From Latrodectus hesperus (lineage: Eukaryota; Arthropoda; Arachnida; Araneae; Theridiidae), in assembly GCA_037975125.1 (NCBI GenBank), contig JAJQOW010000217.1:1-64000 (forward strand): DNA of 64,000 nucleotides. Reading direction: 5' to 3'. This document shows, in pieces, positions 13,808 to 26,000 of the stretch. Made by a program: the position numbers and the translations under genes. The notes beneath the pieces were generated by a model. The model did no database searches, had not been told where the DNA came from, and worked only from the letters and a program-made list of their open reading frames with translations. Each line of letters opens with the position of its first letter. Positions within the stretch are counted from its first letter, which is position 1.

Positions 13808-14040
13808 TTGAGAGCAGCAGTTTCAGAGTAGCTTGAGAGCACCAGTTTCAGAGTAGCTTGAGAGCACCAGTTTCAGAGTAGCTTGAGAGCACCAGTTTCA
13901 GAGTAGCTTGAGAGCACCAGTTTCAGAGTAGCTTGAGAGCACCAGTTTCAGAGTAGCTTGAGAGCACCAGTTTCAGAGTAGCTTGAGAGCACCAGTTTCA
14001 GAGTAGCTTGAGAGCACCAGTTTCAGAGTAGTTTGAGAGC
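13808..14040. repeat. Homogeneous 25-bp run (TTTCAGAGTAGCTTG type)
   Basis: About nine near-identical 25-mers with the core AGCACCAGTTTCAGAGTAG followed by CTTGAG. It lies after the CATTCTTGG cassette, as the 15780-16005 run does in the next cassette. Confidence 0.9.
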
Positions 14041-14500
14041 ACCAGTTATCCAGCAGATTGAGAGCACCAGTTATCCAGCAGATTGAGAGCACCAGTTATC
14101 CAGCAGATTGAGAGCATCAGTATCACAGCAGATTGAGAGCATCAGTATCACAGCAGATTGAGAGCATCAGTATCACAGCAGATTGAGAGCATCAGTATCA
14201 CAGCAGATTGAGAGCATCAGTATCACAGCAGATTGAGAGCATCAGTATCACAGCAGATTGAGAGCATCAGTATCACAGCAGATTGAGAGCATCAGTATCA
14301 CAGCAGATTGAGAGCATCAGTATCACAGCAGATTGAGAGCATCAGTATCACAGCAGATTGAGAGCATCAGTATCACAGCAGATTGAGAGCATCAGTATCA
14401 CAGCAGATTGAGAGCATCAGTATCACAGCAGATTGAGAGCATCAGTATCACAGCAGATTGAGAGCATCAGTATCACAGCAGATTGAGAGCATCAGTTTCA
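14041..14500. repeat. Homogeneous 25-bp run (TATCACAGCAGATTG type)
   Basis: Three units with TTATCCAGCAG are followed by about 15 almost identical 25-mers with the core AGCATCAGTATCACAGCAG then ATTGAG. This is the longest and purest run in the satellite. Confidence 0.92.
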
Positions 14501-15779
14501 CAGCAGTTTTAGAGCATGTTTGAGAAAAGCAGTTTCAGAACACCGGTTTCAGAGCTGAAGGACTCTACTTTGATAACAGCAATTTGAGTGCAGCAGGATA
14601 ATACTTTGAGAGCAGCAGGACATTACTTTGGGAGCAGCTGGACACCACTTTGTGAGCAACAATTTGAGAGCAGCTGAATACCACTTTCTGAGCAACAGTT
14701 TGAGAGCAGCAGGCCAGCACTTTGACAGCACCAGTTTGAGAACACAAGTTTCAGAGCAGTTTGAGAGCATAAGTTTCAGAGCTGTAGGACACCGCTTTGA
14801 GAGTACCATTTTCATAGCAGCAAGACTCCACTTTCAGAGGACCAGTTGGAGAGCACCAGGACACCACTTAGTGAACAGCAAGGACTCTACTTTGTAAGCA
14901 GCAATTTGAGATCAGCAGGACAATACTTTGAGAGCAGCTGGACACCACTTTGTGAGCAGCATTTGACAGGAGCAGGACACCACTTTGAGGGCAGCAGTTT
15001 TAGAGCAGAAAGACACCACTTTGTGAGCAGCAGAGCACCACTTTGACAGCACTAGTTTCAGAGCAGTTTGAGTGCAAAAGTTTCAGAACAGTTTGATAGC
15101 ACAATTTCAGAGCAGTTTGTGAGAACCAGTTTCAGAGCTGTAGGACACTGCTTTGAGAGGACCAGTTTGAGAGCACCAGGACACCACTTAGTGAACAGCA
15201 AAGACTCTACTTTGTGAGCAGCAATTTGAGAGCAGCAGGACAATACTTTGACAACAGCTGGACACCAATTTGTGAGCAACAGATTCAGAGCAGCTGAACA
15301 CCACTTTCTGAGCAACAGTTTGAGTGCACCAGTTTCACAGCAGTTTGACAAAAGCAGTTTCAGAACACCGGTTTCAGAGTTGAAGGACTCTACTTTGATA
15401 ACAGCAATTTGAGAGCAGCAGGACAATACTTTGAGAGCAGCTGGACACCACTTTGTGAGCAATAGTTTTTGAACATCTGGCCACCACTTTGACAGCACCA
15501 GTTTGAGAGCACAAGTTTCAGAGCAGTTTCAGAGCACAAGTTTCAGAGCTGTAGGACACCACTTTGAGAGCAGCAGGACTCCACTTTCAGAGGACCAGTT
15601 TGAGAGCAACAGAACACCAATTAGTGAACAGCATTCTTGGAGAAGCAAATCTCAAATTTGTGAATAAGAATTTGAGAGCAGCAGGACACAACTTTGAAAG
15701 CAGAAGTTTGAGGGCAGAAGAAAATTTTTTGAGAGCACCAGTTTGAGATCAGCAAGACGCCACTTTGAGAGCAACAGTT

Positions 15780-16005
15780 TTAGAGCATTTGAGAGCAGCA
15801 GTTTCAGAGTAGCTTGAGAGCAGCAGTTTCAGAGTAGCTTGAGAGCACCAGTTTCAGAGTAGTTTGAGAGCACCAGTTTCAGAGTAGTTTGAGAGCACCA
15901 GTTTCAGAGTAGTTTGAGAGCACCAGTTTCAGAGTAGTTTGAGAGCACCAGTTTCAGAGTAGTTTGAGAGCACCAGTTTCAGAGTAGTTTGAGAGCACCA
16001 GTTAC
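15780..16005. repeat. Homogeneous 25-bp run (TTTCAGAGTAGTTTG type)
   Basis: About nine 25-mers related to the 13808-14040 run but with GTTTG instead of GCTTG. It occupies the equivalent position in the third cassette copy. Confidence 0.88.
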
Positions 16006-16245
16006 CAGCAGATTGAGAGCATCAGTATCACAGCAGATTGAGAGCATCAGTATCACAGCAGATTGAGAGCATCAGTATCACAGCAGATTGAGAGCATCAG
16101 TATCACAGCAGATTGAGAGCATCAGTATCACAGCAGATTGAGAGCATCAGTATCACAGCAGATTGAGAGCATCAGTATCACAGCAGATTGAGAGCATCAG
16201 TATCACAGCAGATTGAGAGCATCAGTATCACAGCAGATTGAGAGC
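16006..16245. repeat. Second homogeneous TATCACAGCAGATTG run
   Basis: About nine copies of the same 25-mer as at 14041-14500, about 1.5 kb away. Either the two cassettes were duplicated with their internal arrays or the arrays were homogenised by exchange. Confidence 0.88.
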
Positions 16246-17282
16246 AGTTTCACAGCAGTTTCAGAGCAGTTTCACAGCAGTTTGAGAACACCGGTTTCAG
16301 AGCTGAAGGACTCTACTTTGATAAACGCAATTTGAGAGCAGCAGGACAATACTTTGAGAGCAGCTGGACACCACTTTGTGAGCAACAATTTGAGAGCAGC
16401 TGAACACCACTTTCTGAGCAATAGTTTGAGAGCAGCAGGCAACCACTTCGACAGCACCAGTTTGAGAACACAAGTTTCAGAGCAGTTTGAGAGCATAAGT
16501 TTCAGAGCTGTAGGACACAACTTTGCGGGGACCAGTTTGAGAGCAGCAGGACTCCACTTTCAGAGGCCCAGTTTGAGAGTAACAGGACACCACTTAGTGA
16601 ACAGCATTTTTGGAGAAGCAGGTCACAAATTTGTGAGCAACAGTTTGAGAGCAGCATATGACTTTGACAGCAACAGTTTCAGAGAGCAGCAGGACACCAC
16701 TCAGAGAGCAACATTAGAGCAGTAGGACAACAGTTTCAGAGCAATTTGAGAGCACTAGTTTCAGAGCATTAAGACACCACTTTGAGAGGACTAGTTTGAG
16801 AGCATTAAGACACCACTTTGAGAGGACTAGTTTGAGAGCAGCAGGACTCCACTTTGAGAGGACCAATTTGAGAGCAATAGGACACCACTTTGTGAACAGC
16901 ATTTTTGGAGAATCAGGTCACAAATTTGAGAGCAGCAGGACACCACTTAGAGAGCAACAGTTTGAGAGCATCAGTTTGAGTGCACTAATTTGAAAGCTGC
17001 AGAACAGCACATTGAGAGCAGCATTTTGAGAGCAGCAGGACACCACTCTGTGGGCAGCAGTGGACCTTCAGCACTGAAAATATGGTGGTAACCCAACCTT
17101 CAGCAATTGCAGCCTTGTTCTCCTGGTTCGAACTTTTTGCTTGGGTTGAGTTGGTGGTTTATTTGGGTCTGAAAATATTTTCAAGAATATTTTTTAAAAT
17201 ATCATTTGGATATTAAAAAAAATTGTCATAACTAGAAATCCAATGAGCAGTTCAGAAATTATTTATATAAATAGAAACTCAC

Positions 17283-17558
17283 CTTTTTCAAATCTGCCCA
17301 GGCTGTCTCTAACTCTTTCAAAAGGCTTTTTCTTCGGACGACCCCTCTTCTCAACGTATCCAGGTGGCCGAGACACTGCTGGGGTATCTGATGGGGGTCT
17401 GCTTGCTGCTGTAGGAGATGTTGGTGGTATATTGGGTCTCAAGCCTGGAGGCAAGCCAACGTCAAGAAGCTCCAGTTCGCTTCTTTTTTTCCTCCTGAAG
17501 CGTTTTTGCTTCAGGGGTGGTGGGATTTCTTTTTCAACTACTTCCAGTTGATGAAGAT
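17283..17558 (-). CDS. AT-hook gene exon 10 (last certain exon)
   Basis: The acceptor TCTTCCAG precedes 17558 and the donor G|GTGAGT follows 17283. Entry and exit phase are both 1. The 276 nt encode a basic patch KQKRFRRKKR, a proline-rich stretch with PPGLRPNIPPTSP, and an AT-hook KRGRPKKKP followed by FERVRDSLGRFEK. The exon is clearly richer in G and C than its flanks. Without a spliced continuation the frame would read only a few codons into the intron (GEFLFI) and stop. Confidence 0.87.
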
Positions 17559-20029
17559 CTGGAAGATGATTTTGATGAAACATTTAGTTTTAAGATTATA
17601 GTATAAATTTTCTAAATAAATCTCTTTTTACATAAGAAGTCTCCAAACTACTCTTTTTTATGAATCCGAAAGTCCGCAGTTTTTAAATGTAATTCAAATA
17701 GATTTATAATTACTGCATTTTAAAAGCAATGTCATCAAGATCATTCATTATTAAATGCAAGGGGTCCAAATAACCCTGAATAAATGATAACATCGTCATA
17801 ACAATGATTTTGCTGTACTATTAGAAAAACATTTACTGAGCAGATTTTTGAAACAGAATGTTATGCAAGAAACAGGAGCAAAATGTTATATGTATTGATA
17901 AAATGGATAAATATTTAAAAAACTGTGTTTCTTCTCATTTATTACTATAATATTTTAAAAAATCATAAAAGCTAAATCTTACTAATTAACAATTTTTAAG
18001 CCTTATCAATGTAAAATCTTACCCGCAGACATTGAACTGAACTACAGCTTTGTAAAAACAACCTGTGTAACATATTCAGGTACCTACATGAAAATTAAAC
18101 TTAAACAGTGCCCTTCACTCAACGGTTTTTAGAACTGAAACAATCTATCATTACAAAACTTTTAAGCATGATGAAGTTCAAAATGTATAAACAGATGCAT
18201 AAAATATATTTAAAAACCTTATTCATTCAATTCTGTTAGTTTATAAACAAACAATGCTCTGTTCTAAAGCAAATATTTCTTGTTTTAACAGGAAATTTTA
18301 AATGTTTCGATGGATTATGCTTCATGAAAATTGTTTTGCAATATTTAAATATTTTCACTCTTAATATAAAATAATTATTATAAAAATTACACTTGCCATC
18401 ATCTAGTGGTGGAAGAGCAGCTTCAAGATTCACCATTGATGTGTCATCAATGCCAGCTGTAAAGAAAAAGTTAATGAATTTGTGTATGGTATTTTTAACT
18501 GTAAAAGAGAAAGTAAAATTAATCATTATGAATTAAAGTTAATCATATTATATTTTAATTTGATTTATACTTTATTTTGTACAGTAAAAGCTCCTTATTC
18601 GCGCTTCCTTCATTCGCGTTCTCACTAATTACGGATTAAAAATATGCGACCCAATTCCTATATTCACAGCTAAAAAAAATTTTTTTTTTTTTTGCGAATC
18701 TAATAAGAGAGAGTACATTCATAATAATAAAAGAATTCCAATGTGTATCTAATCCAATATCCTTTGTAAACGCCGTTAAATAGACTAATAAAATAAGTAA
18801 AATAGATCTTATTACAACTTTGCCTAAAGTATGTTGTTAAATGATATCGCCGAGGACTTCGACATAAGCCGCCTACGCCACGATCGGTGTTTTTGGGAAC
18901 GTAAACAAACAGAATGAAAGCAACCTTATTATTCAACGAATGAAGCATATTTTTAAATGTTGCTGTTCCGTTCTATGGTAAAAGCCGCTTTGCATGTTTT
19001 ATTGTTTCGTCCTTCACATTCGTTACAAAATTTTTTGTGACTGGTTCGGGAATTGTTTTGTTTCTGAAGTTGAAACTTATTTAAAAACACATAGTTTAGA
19101 CTTTAAACCACTTCTAGTTTTGGACAACACACCGGGTCATTCTCGCGAACTTGAAACTATGCATCCATATATAAAAGCAAAATTTTTACCTCCCAACACG
19201 ACAACTTTGCTTCAACCTATTTACCAAGAAATAATCCAGGCCTTTAAGCTCTATTACACTAGGTTTGGTTTGGTTTGTTTGTCGCTCAACGGTCATTTTT
19301 TGCACACGAGGGCTAATTAGACCGGGACTTACAGTTTAAAGTGGATTCCGAACCACTACAAACATCCATGCCCAAAGTGGGATTCGAACCCACGAACTGT
19401 TGAACCGAAAGCAAGAGCGCTAACCATTCGGCTGCCAGCTCTATCTCTATTACACTAGATGAACCTTCAAAATCACATTGGATAATTTGGAATGTAATCC
19501 AGATATGAATGTTATAGAATGCTGGAAGAAATATGAGATTGCAAAATGCATCGAGTAAACATAAAAGAATCATTGGAAGAACTGAAACCACACACACTAT
19601 AGTCATGCTGGAAAACACTGGCCTGCGGAAAATGACGAAGAATCTGTGCAAGTTCAAACTTTCACTGCAAACATAGCCGAAATCGCGAATTGAATAGGAC
19701 GAGACGGGTTCGTACAGGTAGAATCAAGTGACATTCAGGAATTGTTTGAATCGCAAGGTGATGATTTTACTGAAACAGACTTGGAGGAAATGTTCAATTC
19801 ACAGCCCATTGAAGAGGAAGCTTCAACAGCGATTTCTTTATGAACATTAATCCATCTAGGGAACGAAGTCTTATTTTTAAGATACAAATTGCTAATGTGA
19901 CTGCTGCATATCAATCTGAATTGAATGAGCTTTTAAGAACTACCAAGCTACAGAAAGTTAGAAAATTTTTCAAATCATTGCCTAAGCCTAAGATAATTAA
20001 TCAAAATGTTCAAAAACCTCATTAAATTG

Positions 20030-20076
<47 letters not shown>

Positions 20077-23000
20077 CATTCTGTCACTTCGGAACGTATC
20101 CCCTATAATCCCATATAAATTACCCTTCCGTATTCACGGTTTTCGTATTCACGGCATATTTATGGAACACATAGCCCGCGAATAAAGAGCTTTTACTGCA
20201 TTAAATTTGGCAATAAATACTTGAGGACATAAAATATATTTCAAGATAAATAACAATAATTTCTAATTCATTCTACATATTTATCATTCATTTCTGGCTT
20301 ACTAACTTTATATCTATCAAGCCTATAACTTTTTTTCGAATGAAAATGCCAAGAATGGCAATTTGATTAGTATTATCAAGTGAGAATTGTGAACTTTTTT
20401 ATGTTGTTTATATTAACCATTAAAGATAAAAAGGCAGCTACATTTCGCACAAGCTCTAATTTTCACAGGAAAAAATTTGCCACTCTTTTGTCAGAAAGTC
20501 TTGACTTAGGAATGAGTTTTGCTATTTTTAATTATATATACAGGTGGTTATCAAAATATTGGAAACACCATGGATATTGAAGAAATCATTTATTAATATT
20601 GCTAGGACCACCTTTGACATATAATTCGCCTGGGAATCGAATCGTACAAATTCTGAATAGTGTTTAGAGGAATACTGTACCATCTTTTATGGAGATATTG
20701 TGTAAGTTCCACAAGAGATGCCGGTGGAGGATATCGATTCCGGATTGAAAGCAAAATAGACCACAACGGTTCGATTGGTTTGTCACTCAACGGTCATTTT
20801 TGGCACACGAGGGCTAATTAGACCGGGACCTACGGTTTTAAGTGGATTCCGAACTACTACAAACATCCATGCCCGAGGTGGGATTCGATCCTACGAACTG
20901 TTGAACCGAAGCACAACGGTTCAATTGTTTTGAAATGGGGGGACTGCGTAGGCTAAACTAGATGTTCCACTTCATCCTCATGTTCATCAAACCATGACTA
21001 GACAACTCTGCTGCATGAATGAAGGCATTATCATCTTTTAAAAATTTCTTCTCCTGCAGGAAACAAAGTTTGCATGGTTTGGTTTGTTTGTCGCTCAACA
21101 GTCATTTTTTGTACATGAGGGCTAATTAGACCGGGACCTACGGTTCAAAGCGGATTCCAAACCACTACAAGCATCCATGCCCAAGGTGGGATTCGAACCC
21201 ACGAACTGCTGAACCGAAGGCAAGAGCACTAACCATTCGGCTGCCAGCTCGGCGAAACAAAGTTTTCATCATAGCTAAAACTTTTCTATACTTCTCGTCA
21301 GTGATCCTTCCTTTCAGGGTTACGATTGGATCAGAAAACCATGACACTGCTGCTCATACCATGACCGATCCACCTCCATGCTTGACATTTGGAAGGAGGA
21401 AATCAGAATGATACGCTTGTGCAGGTGTTCTCCAGGCATGTACCCGTCCCGTGTTGGACAAAAGTGTGAAACATAATTCGTCTGACCATAACAGTCTTCC
21501 AGTTATCCATCGACCAGGTTTTGTGGTTGTGGCACCACTCTACACGACCTTTGGCATTAACATCTGTGACAAGTGGCTTGGGAATTGCTGTTCTGCCGTA
21601 GATGTTCTCTTTATGAAGGTATCTCCTAACTGTAATCATTGACACTGGATAATCCAGATGCTGATTGAGCTCTTTGGTCAGTTTGGTTGCAGTTGTTTTC
21701 TTTTTAATTGCTCTTTCACTCAGCTTCTCCATCTGTCCACTGTTTTGCTTTGGTTAGTTTGTATTTTCGCACTGTGTGTGTGCAGTCATGACTTTAAACA
21801 TTGTCCCTCTAGAAACACCTAAAAACTGGGATGTTTTAGTCACTGTTGCAACAGCTAATCGGACTCCTACAATTTGGCCTCTGAAAATCTTTGAATTCTG
21901 ACATTTTACACTTCTTACAGAAATTCAAAACGTATACAACTGTGCTAAAACTATCTCATATTACTTAATATATGTAATTTTTATATTAAAAAATTTGGTA
22001 GCTAAGATTATATTTTAATGCTTACAAAGTAAAAAATGTCTTTTTTATTCACAATTGTTTCTATTATTTTGATAATCACATGTATATCATTTACTTAGGT
22101 TTGAGAAAAGGTTGCATTGTAACATGAAATGAGGTCTCACACATTGATAGAATAAAATTAACACATGCAGCACCAAGTTTAGAAAGGTTTCCCCCCTCCC
22201 CTCAAAACATTTTTCTCCCCAGGTGGGGTCATCACAATGGGAACAGAAGTATCGATTGGAATCAAAGCCAGAACAAACATCCTGGACCTCGATAGGAATC
22301 GAACCCTGGAACTGTAGAACTGAATGCCAGAGCATTGGCAGAATGGATAACGCTTAGATCTTCACTAGTAATTAAACTTCAGGTTAATGCTAGTGAAGGT
22401 CTGAGAGCATCAAGGACTAAGATATTAACAGGTTATTTGTTAGTGACCGGTTACAAATAGCTACTGCTTATATTATCTTAATAAAAATCCCTAATCTGCA
22501 ATGTTGTTCTAAAAATATTCTTTTTAGGAACAAAAAAGTATTCTAACTACACATTCGGGAAATCTAATTAGAGGATACTAAGTGCATATTTGGGTGTATA
22601 TTCGACTAAATGAAGGGTTAAAATTTATGAATGAATTATATATTAAATATATGAATGAAATAATTCAAAGACTGAATATATGTCTAAAAGCTGTTATATT
22701 AGCATCTTCCACAATGAAGTTTATCACGGTTAGAGACTATGAATATTTTACTAAAATCTATTGAATAGATAAGATATTATATTATAATGTAGTACTTTTC
22801 AGTCACATAAAATCCGTATTTCTGTGGCAGATTCTTCTTCATTCATCACTTCACTAAATTGCATTGTTTCACAATGAAGGAAATACACTATGTTCCATCA
22901 ATAAAATCTACAACAAAGTCATAGAGAAAAACTAAGAAAAAAATCTGTATAACAAAACTTACATGTTGAAGTTTCAGCAGCTCTTCTTTTGCTGGATCTT

Positions 23001-26000
23001 ACTTCTTCATCATCATCCTCCATACCTAAATATAAAAAATCTAATCAAATTGTAGCTATAGTTTCATAGCCAATATTATATGTTAATTTGCAAATAACAG
23101 ATATTATTCTGAATCTATTATCTCAGAGAAGAAATATATACATTATAATTCCTCACACACACAAGAATGAATCAATCAAGAATCTCTGTATCAACCAAAT
23201 TTTGGTCCTGGTATGAATGGAAAATTCTGCAGAAAAAATTAAGTTTCTATTAAGTATTTTATTTAGTAGCTTAAATACTGGCTATTTTTTTACTCTGAAA
23301 TTATTGCAGAGTTAGTCATCAAGTTAAACCATTATGTATTTTCATTTTATACTCTTTGTAAATTTATTTCCCAATACAGTTAGTTAATTTAGCTCACGTA
23401 ATTTTATTCTGGAACTTTACTGTTTTCAAGAATGAAGGAAAGTGGTTCAGTATTCTTTAATAATGTTACTTTATTGGTAAAAGGTTTAAATAGAGAATAC
23501 AAAGAGGGTGATCAATTAACAATCTGTTATAAGACAATGTTCGCTATTTGAATTGTTTGTAAGCTGACCATTGATTTACCATAGATGTCTTTGTGAATTT
23601 GAAGAATATGTTTATAGGAGGATCCTAAATTAAAAAGGATGTATAATTTCTTAGTATCTTTATTAAAAGAAAACAATATATACATTTAGTTTTGCATACT
23701 AATCTATCCTCTTCATTTTTTATAGGGCAATAAAGAACACGTACAATTTCGTTTGCTTCTCTCTTCTTAAAGATTTTTAGGAAGTGATTAGTAGCATTGT
23801 TGTTATAAAGGTTCTTAAATTTACGGATAACAGCTTGGTTTGCGTGCAATTCTAAGATAATAGCTAACATTCTCCCACTGCAAAAAATGAACAAAGCCTT
23901 TTTTGTCACTGAACGGTCCTTTTTTCGGCATGAGGGCTATAAATTCTGTATAAAATATTAAATATCATCTCTCCAGGGTGTATTTTAATTGCATATAATT
24001 ATATAAAAAACAAACATATTTACATAATGGAAAATACCTTTGAAATTTCATTTTTTAAATTTTAAAATACACAAACTATCATTAAAATCAACCTTCTAGT
24101 AAGACTTACCATCTGGGGCATGCTGTCTCTTCTTTCCGCCTGCATTCTCTGAAAATAATAAAGCAAATTATATTGTTTTGATTTTAAAATTTTACAATTA
24201 TATTTTTTGTTTTTAATAAAGATTGTTTGCAAATCAATTCAACTTTTAAATATTTAGAAGCTAAATACAATCTTCATTTTATCTGTTTAAAGCATTTTTT
24301 TGTGGAGGGAGGATTGATTTGAGCATGTCAGCATGGATTCTTTAGGTTTAAGAATAATCAATATAATGTTTTATCAAGAGATATCTGTTCAATAGTTTGG
24401 CTTTTAAAGTGAAAAATTGATTATAATGCTAAATAACCAATTAAGTTATGACATTCCATTCAAGAACTTCCAATCCACTTAAAAAAGGATACGATTCTTT
24501 AGCATCATTTTAAAATTCTCATCGATGTATAATAACTGAGATAAGAGAAAATAATTCCAGCATCGGATAGCTCCTTTTTTCTATGTTGTCATTGTGTGAT
24601 AATCCCAAAAAAATTATGTTTCTATGCATTTGATTTAGTAAAAATATTGCCTGTGCCTACTAAAATGAAAATGTATGCTTCTGCCTGTCCAATTTACCTA
24701 ATAGAAGTACATCAAAATAGAAGAAAATTAAAACTCAAAGCAGTTCTGCCTTTAATATTCAAACTTTTGACACTTTGGTTCATTTTTAGCGAATAAATAA
24801 AAAGTGAGGACTTATTGTGTTGCAAAACATTTAAAATTAAGTAAATAGTGAAAGTTGTTTTTCAAAATCACTATTTTTTCAAATTACAATAAAAACATTT
24901 TTTCACTGGATTATTTTTTTATTGTAAATTGAAATTACAATTCATGTCTTTTGTGGTCCACTCTATTTCTATTGATAGTATATTGAGAAAATCAAACACA
25001 TTGCAGAGGGTGAAAACACATTTTTGAAAAAAAAAAAATATGAATATAATAATTAAATAGAGATACTACACAGGAAATACTACCATTTGTTGTAAGAAAT
25101 GTTTATATACATATGTATGTTTGCTATTGTAGTCATAGTTTGCTATTGCTAAATATTACAAATAGATGGCAATTTTAAGAACAGGAAAAGAATTATCCTT
25201 TCATCTTTGGAAGTGAAATGAATTTTACAACAAAATGTTGCATAAATTAAATTACATGACATAATAAGCAACCTTATAGGGAGTTAAAACTATTACTGTT
25301 TTTAATAACAAACATTGCTCTTAAAAGAAGCAAAGATTTTAATTAGAGACCAAAATCCCAGACATGCTTTTCACTTCATTCCGTGAACTGTTCTCAATTC
25401 AACACTGGACGAACTTTCAACAAATTTACGAAATACCAATTTGAATGCATAGATAAAGCAAGCTATTAATTTTTTTGGCTATCTAAAGCCCTATTTCATA
25501 AGAAATCATTATATTTTGAGCTATAACTGTTAACTAATTTTATCAGAGATTCCATGAAAATAAATTTTTTAAATTGAGTTAAGATATTTTACTATTACAA
25601 AAAAATTTAAATCATTCAATATATACGCACATACATACACACACATACATTATATATACACGGATACATACATATATATATATACTTTCTGAAAAATGTT
25701 ACTTTTTCTTTAACTTTTATGAAGAAAGTTTATAATTTGTTCAAATATGATCACATTGACCCACCACATTACCCACGCAAGGTTTTGAAATTCATCGACT
25801 TTGTATTATAATATACCAAAAATGTATAAAAATTAAGTCCATTAAAAGTTATAACATTTTTCTTATCGTTTCTTTGAGTTTCATGCAATGAATTAGTTCT
25901 CCCAATCTTGAAATGACAAACAACTCTGATTTGTAAAACAAGACTTACCTTTAATTGCATGTGCCTGCTTTTTTACTGGTGGCTCAGATTTGTCCTTTTC

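Larger units (their letters stand above)
11861..17060. repeat. Minisatellite block 3: complex higher-order array
   Basis: About 5.2 kb is built from related 15-25 bp modules such as CAGTTTGAGAGCAGCAGGA, CACCACTTTGTGAGCAACAG and CAGTTTCAGAGC. They are arranged in longer cassettes. A cassette marked by CATTCTTGGAGAAGCAA occurs at 12513, 13651 and 15632. A second marked by CTACTTTGATAACAGCAA and close variants occurs near 12963, 13570, 14563, 15388 and 16312. Homogeneous 25-bp runs sit at fixed places in the cassettes and are listed separately. Several frames on both strands stay open for 60-146 codons because many cassettes have periods divisible by three. They lack splice or start context, so I do not call them genes. 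Confidence 0.9.
18582..20198 (+). mobile_element. Tigger/pogo-like DNA transposon remnant
   Basis: Terminal inverted repeats CAGTAAAAGCTCCTTATTCG (18582) and its counterpart ending at 20198 (CGAATAAAGAGCTTTTACTG) bound the element. The left flank is TA, while the right flank reads CA, a likely mutated TA duplication. Inside, the plus strand at 19030-19265 reads as part of a DDE_1 (Tigger/jerky-type) transposase: PLLVLDNTPGH carries the second catalytic Asp, followed by FLPPNTTTLLQP. Frameshifts and stops elsewhere show it is dead. The element contains a SINE (19263-19444) and a (TA)n tract at 20034-20074. Confidence 0.88.
20602..21760 (-). pseudogene. Tc1-like transposase, broken
   Basis: The order on the minus strand is as in Tc1 transposases: DNA-binding part (MEKLSERAIKKKTTATKLTK region), the W-x4-W-K segment before the first catalytic Asp, then, after the SINEs, the C-terminal NPIE-like motif (here KPIEPLW). 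The region around the first catalytic Asp reads KTVMVRRIMF, so the Asp is lost. Frameshifts and in-frame stops make it non-functional. Confidence 0.82.
20541..22082 (-). mobile_element. Tc1-like transposon remnant with two SINE insertions
   Basis: The left end CAGGTGGTTATCAAAATATT (20541) pairs with the right end AATAATTTTGATAATCACATG-type sequence finishing at 22082, allowing a few mismatches. Both ends are flanked by TA. The minus strand carries a broken Tc1-type transposase. A first part near 21403-21760 has helix-turn-helix-like TVRRYLHKENI and WCHNHKTWSMDNWK. A second part near 20602-20790 has PIEPLWSILLSIRNRYPPP. The two SINEs at 20777-20911 and 21072-21253 split it. Confidence 0.88.

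Noticed and set aside
11418..15498. Many 60-146 codon ORFs on both strands in the satellite
   Set aside because: They result from cassette spacing divisible by three in repeat DNA; no start context, splice sites or non-repeat sequence supports genes.
17243..17551. 102-codon plus-strand ORF opposite exon 10
   Set aside because: Shadow of the minus-strand exon, which has proper splice sites and an AT-hook.
19385..21200. tRNA genes suggested by GGTTCGAATCCC boxes
   Set aside because: Copies carry SINE bodies, tails and target-site duplications and cannot fold as full cloverleafs, so they are SINEs.
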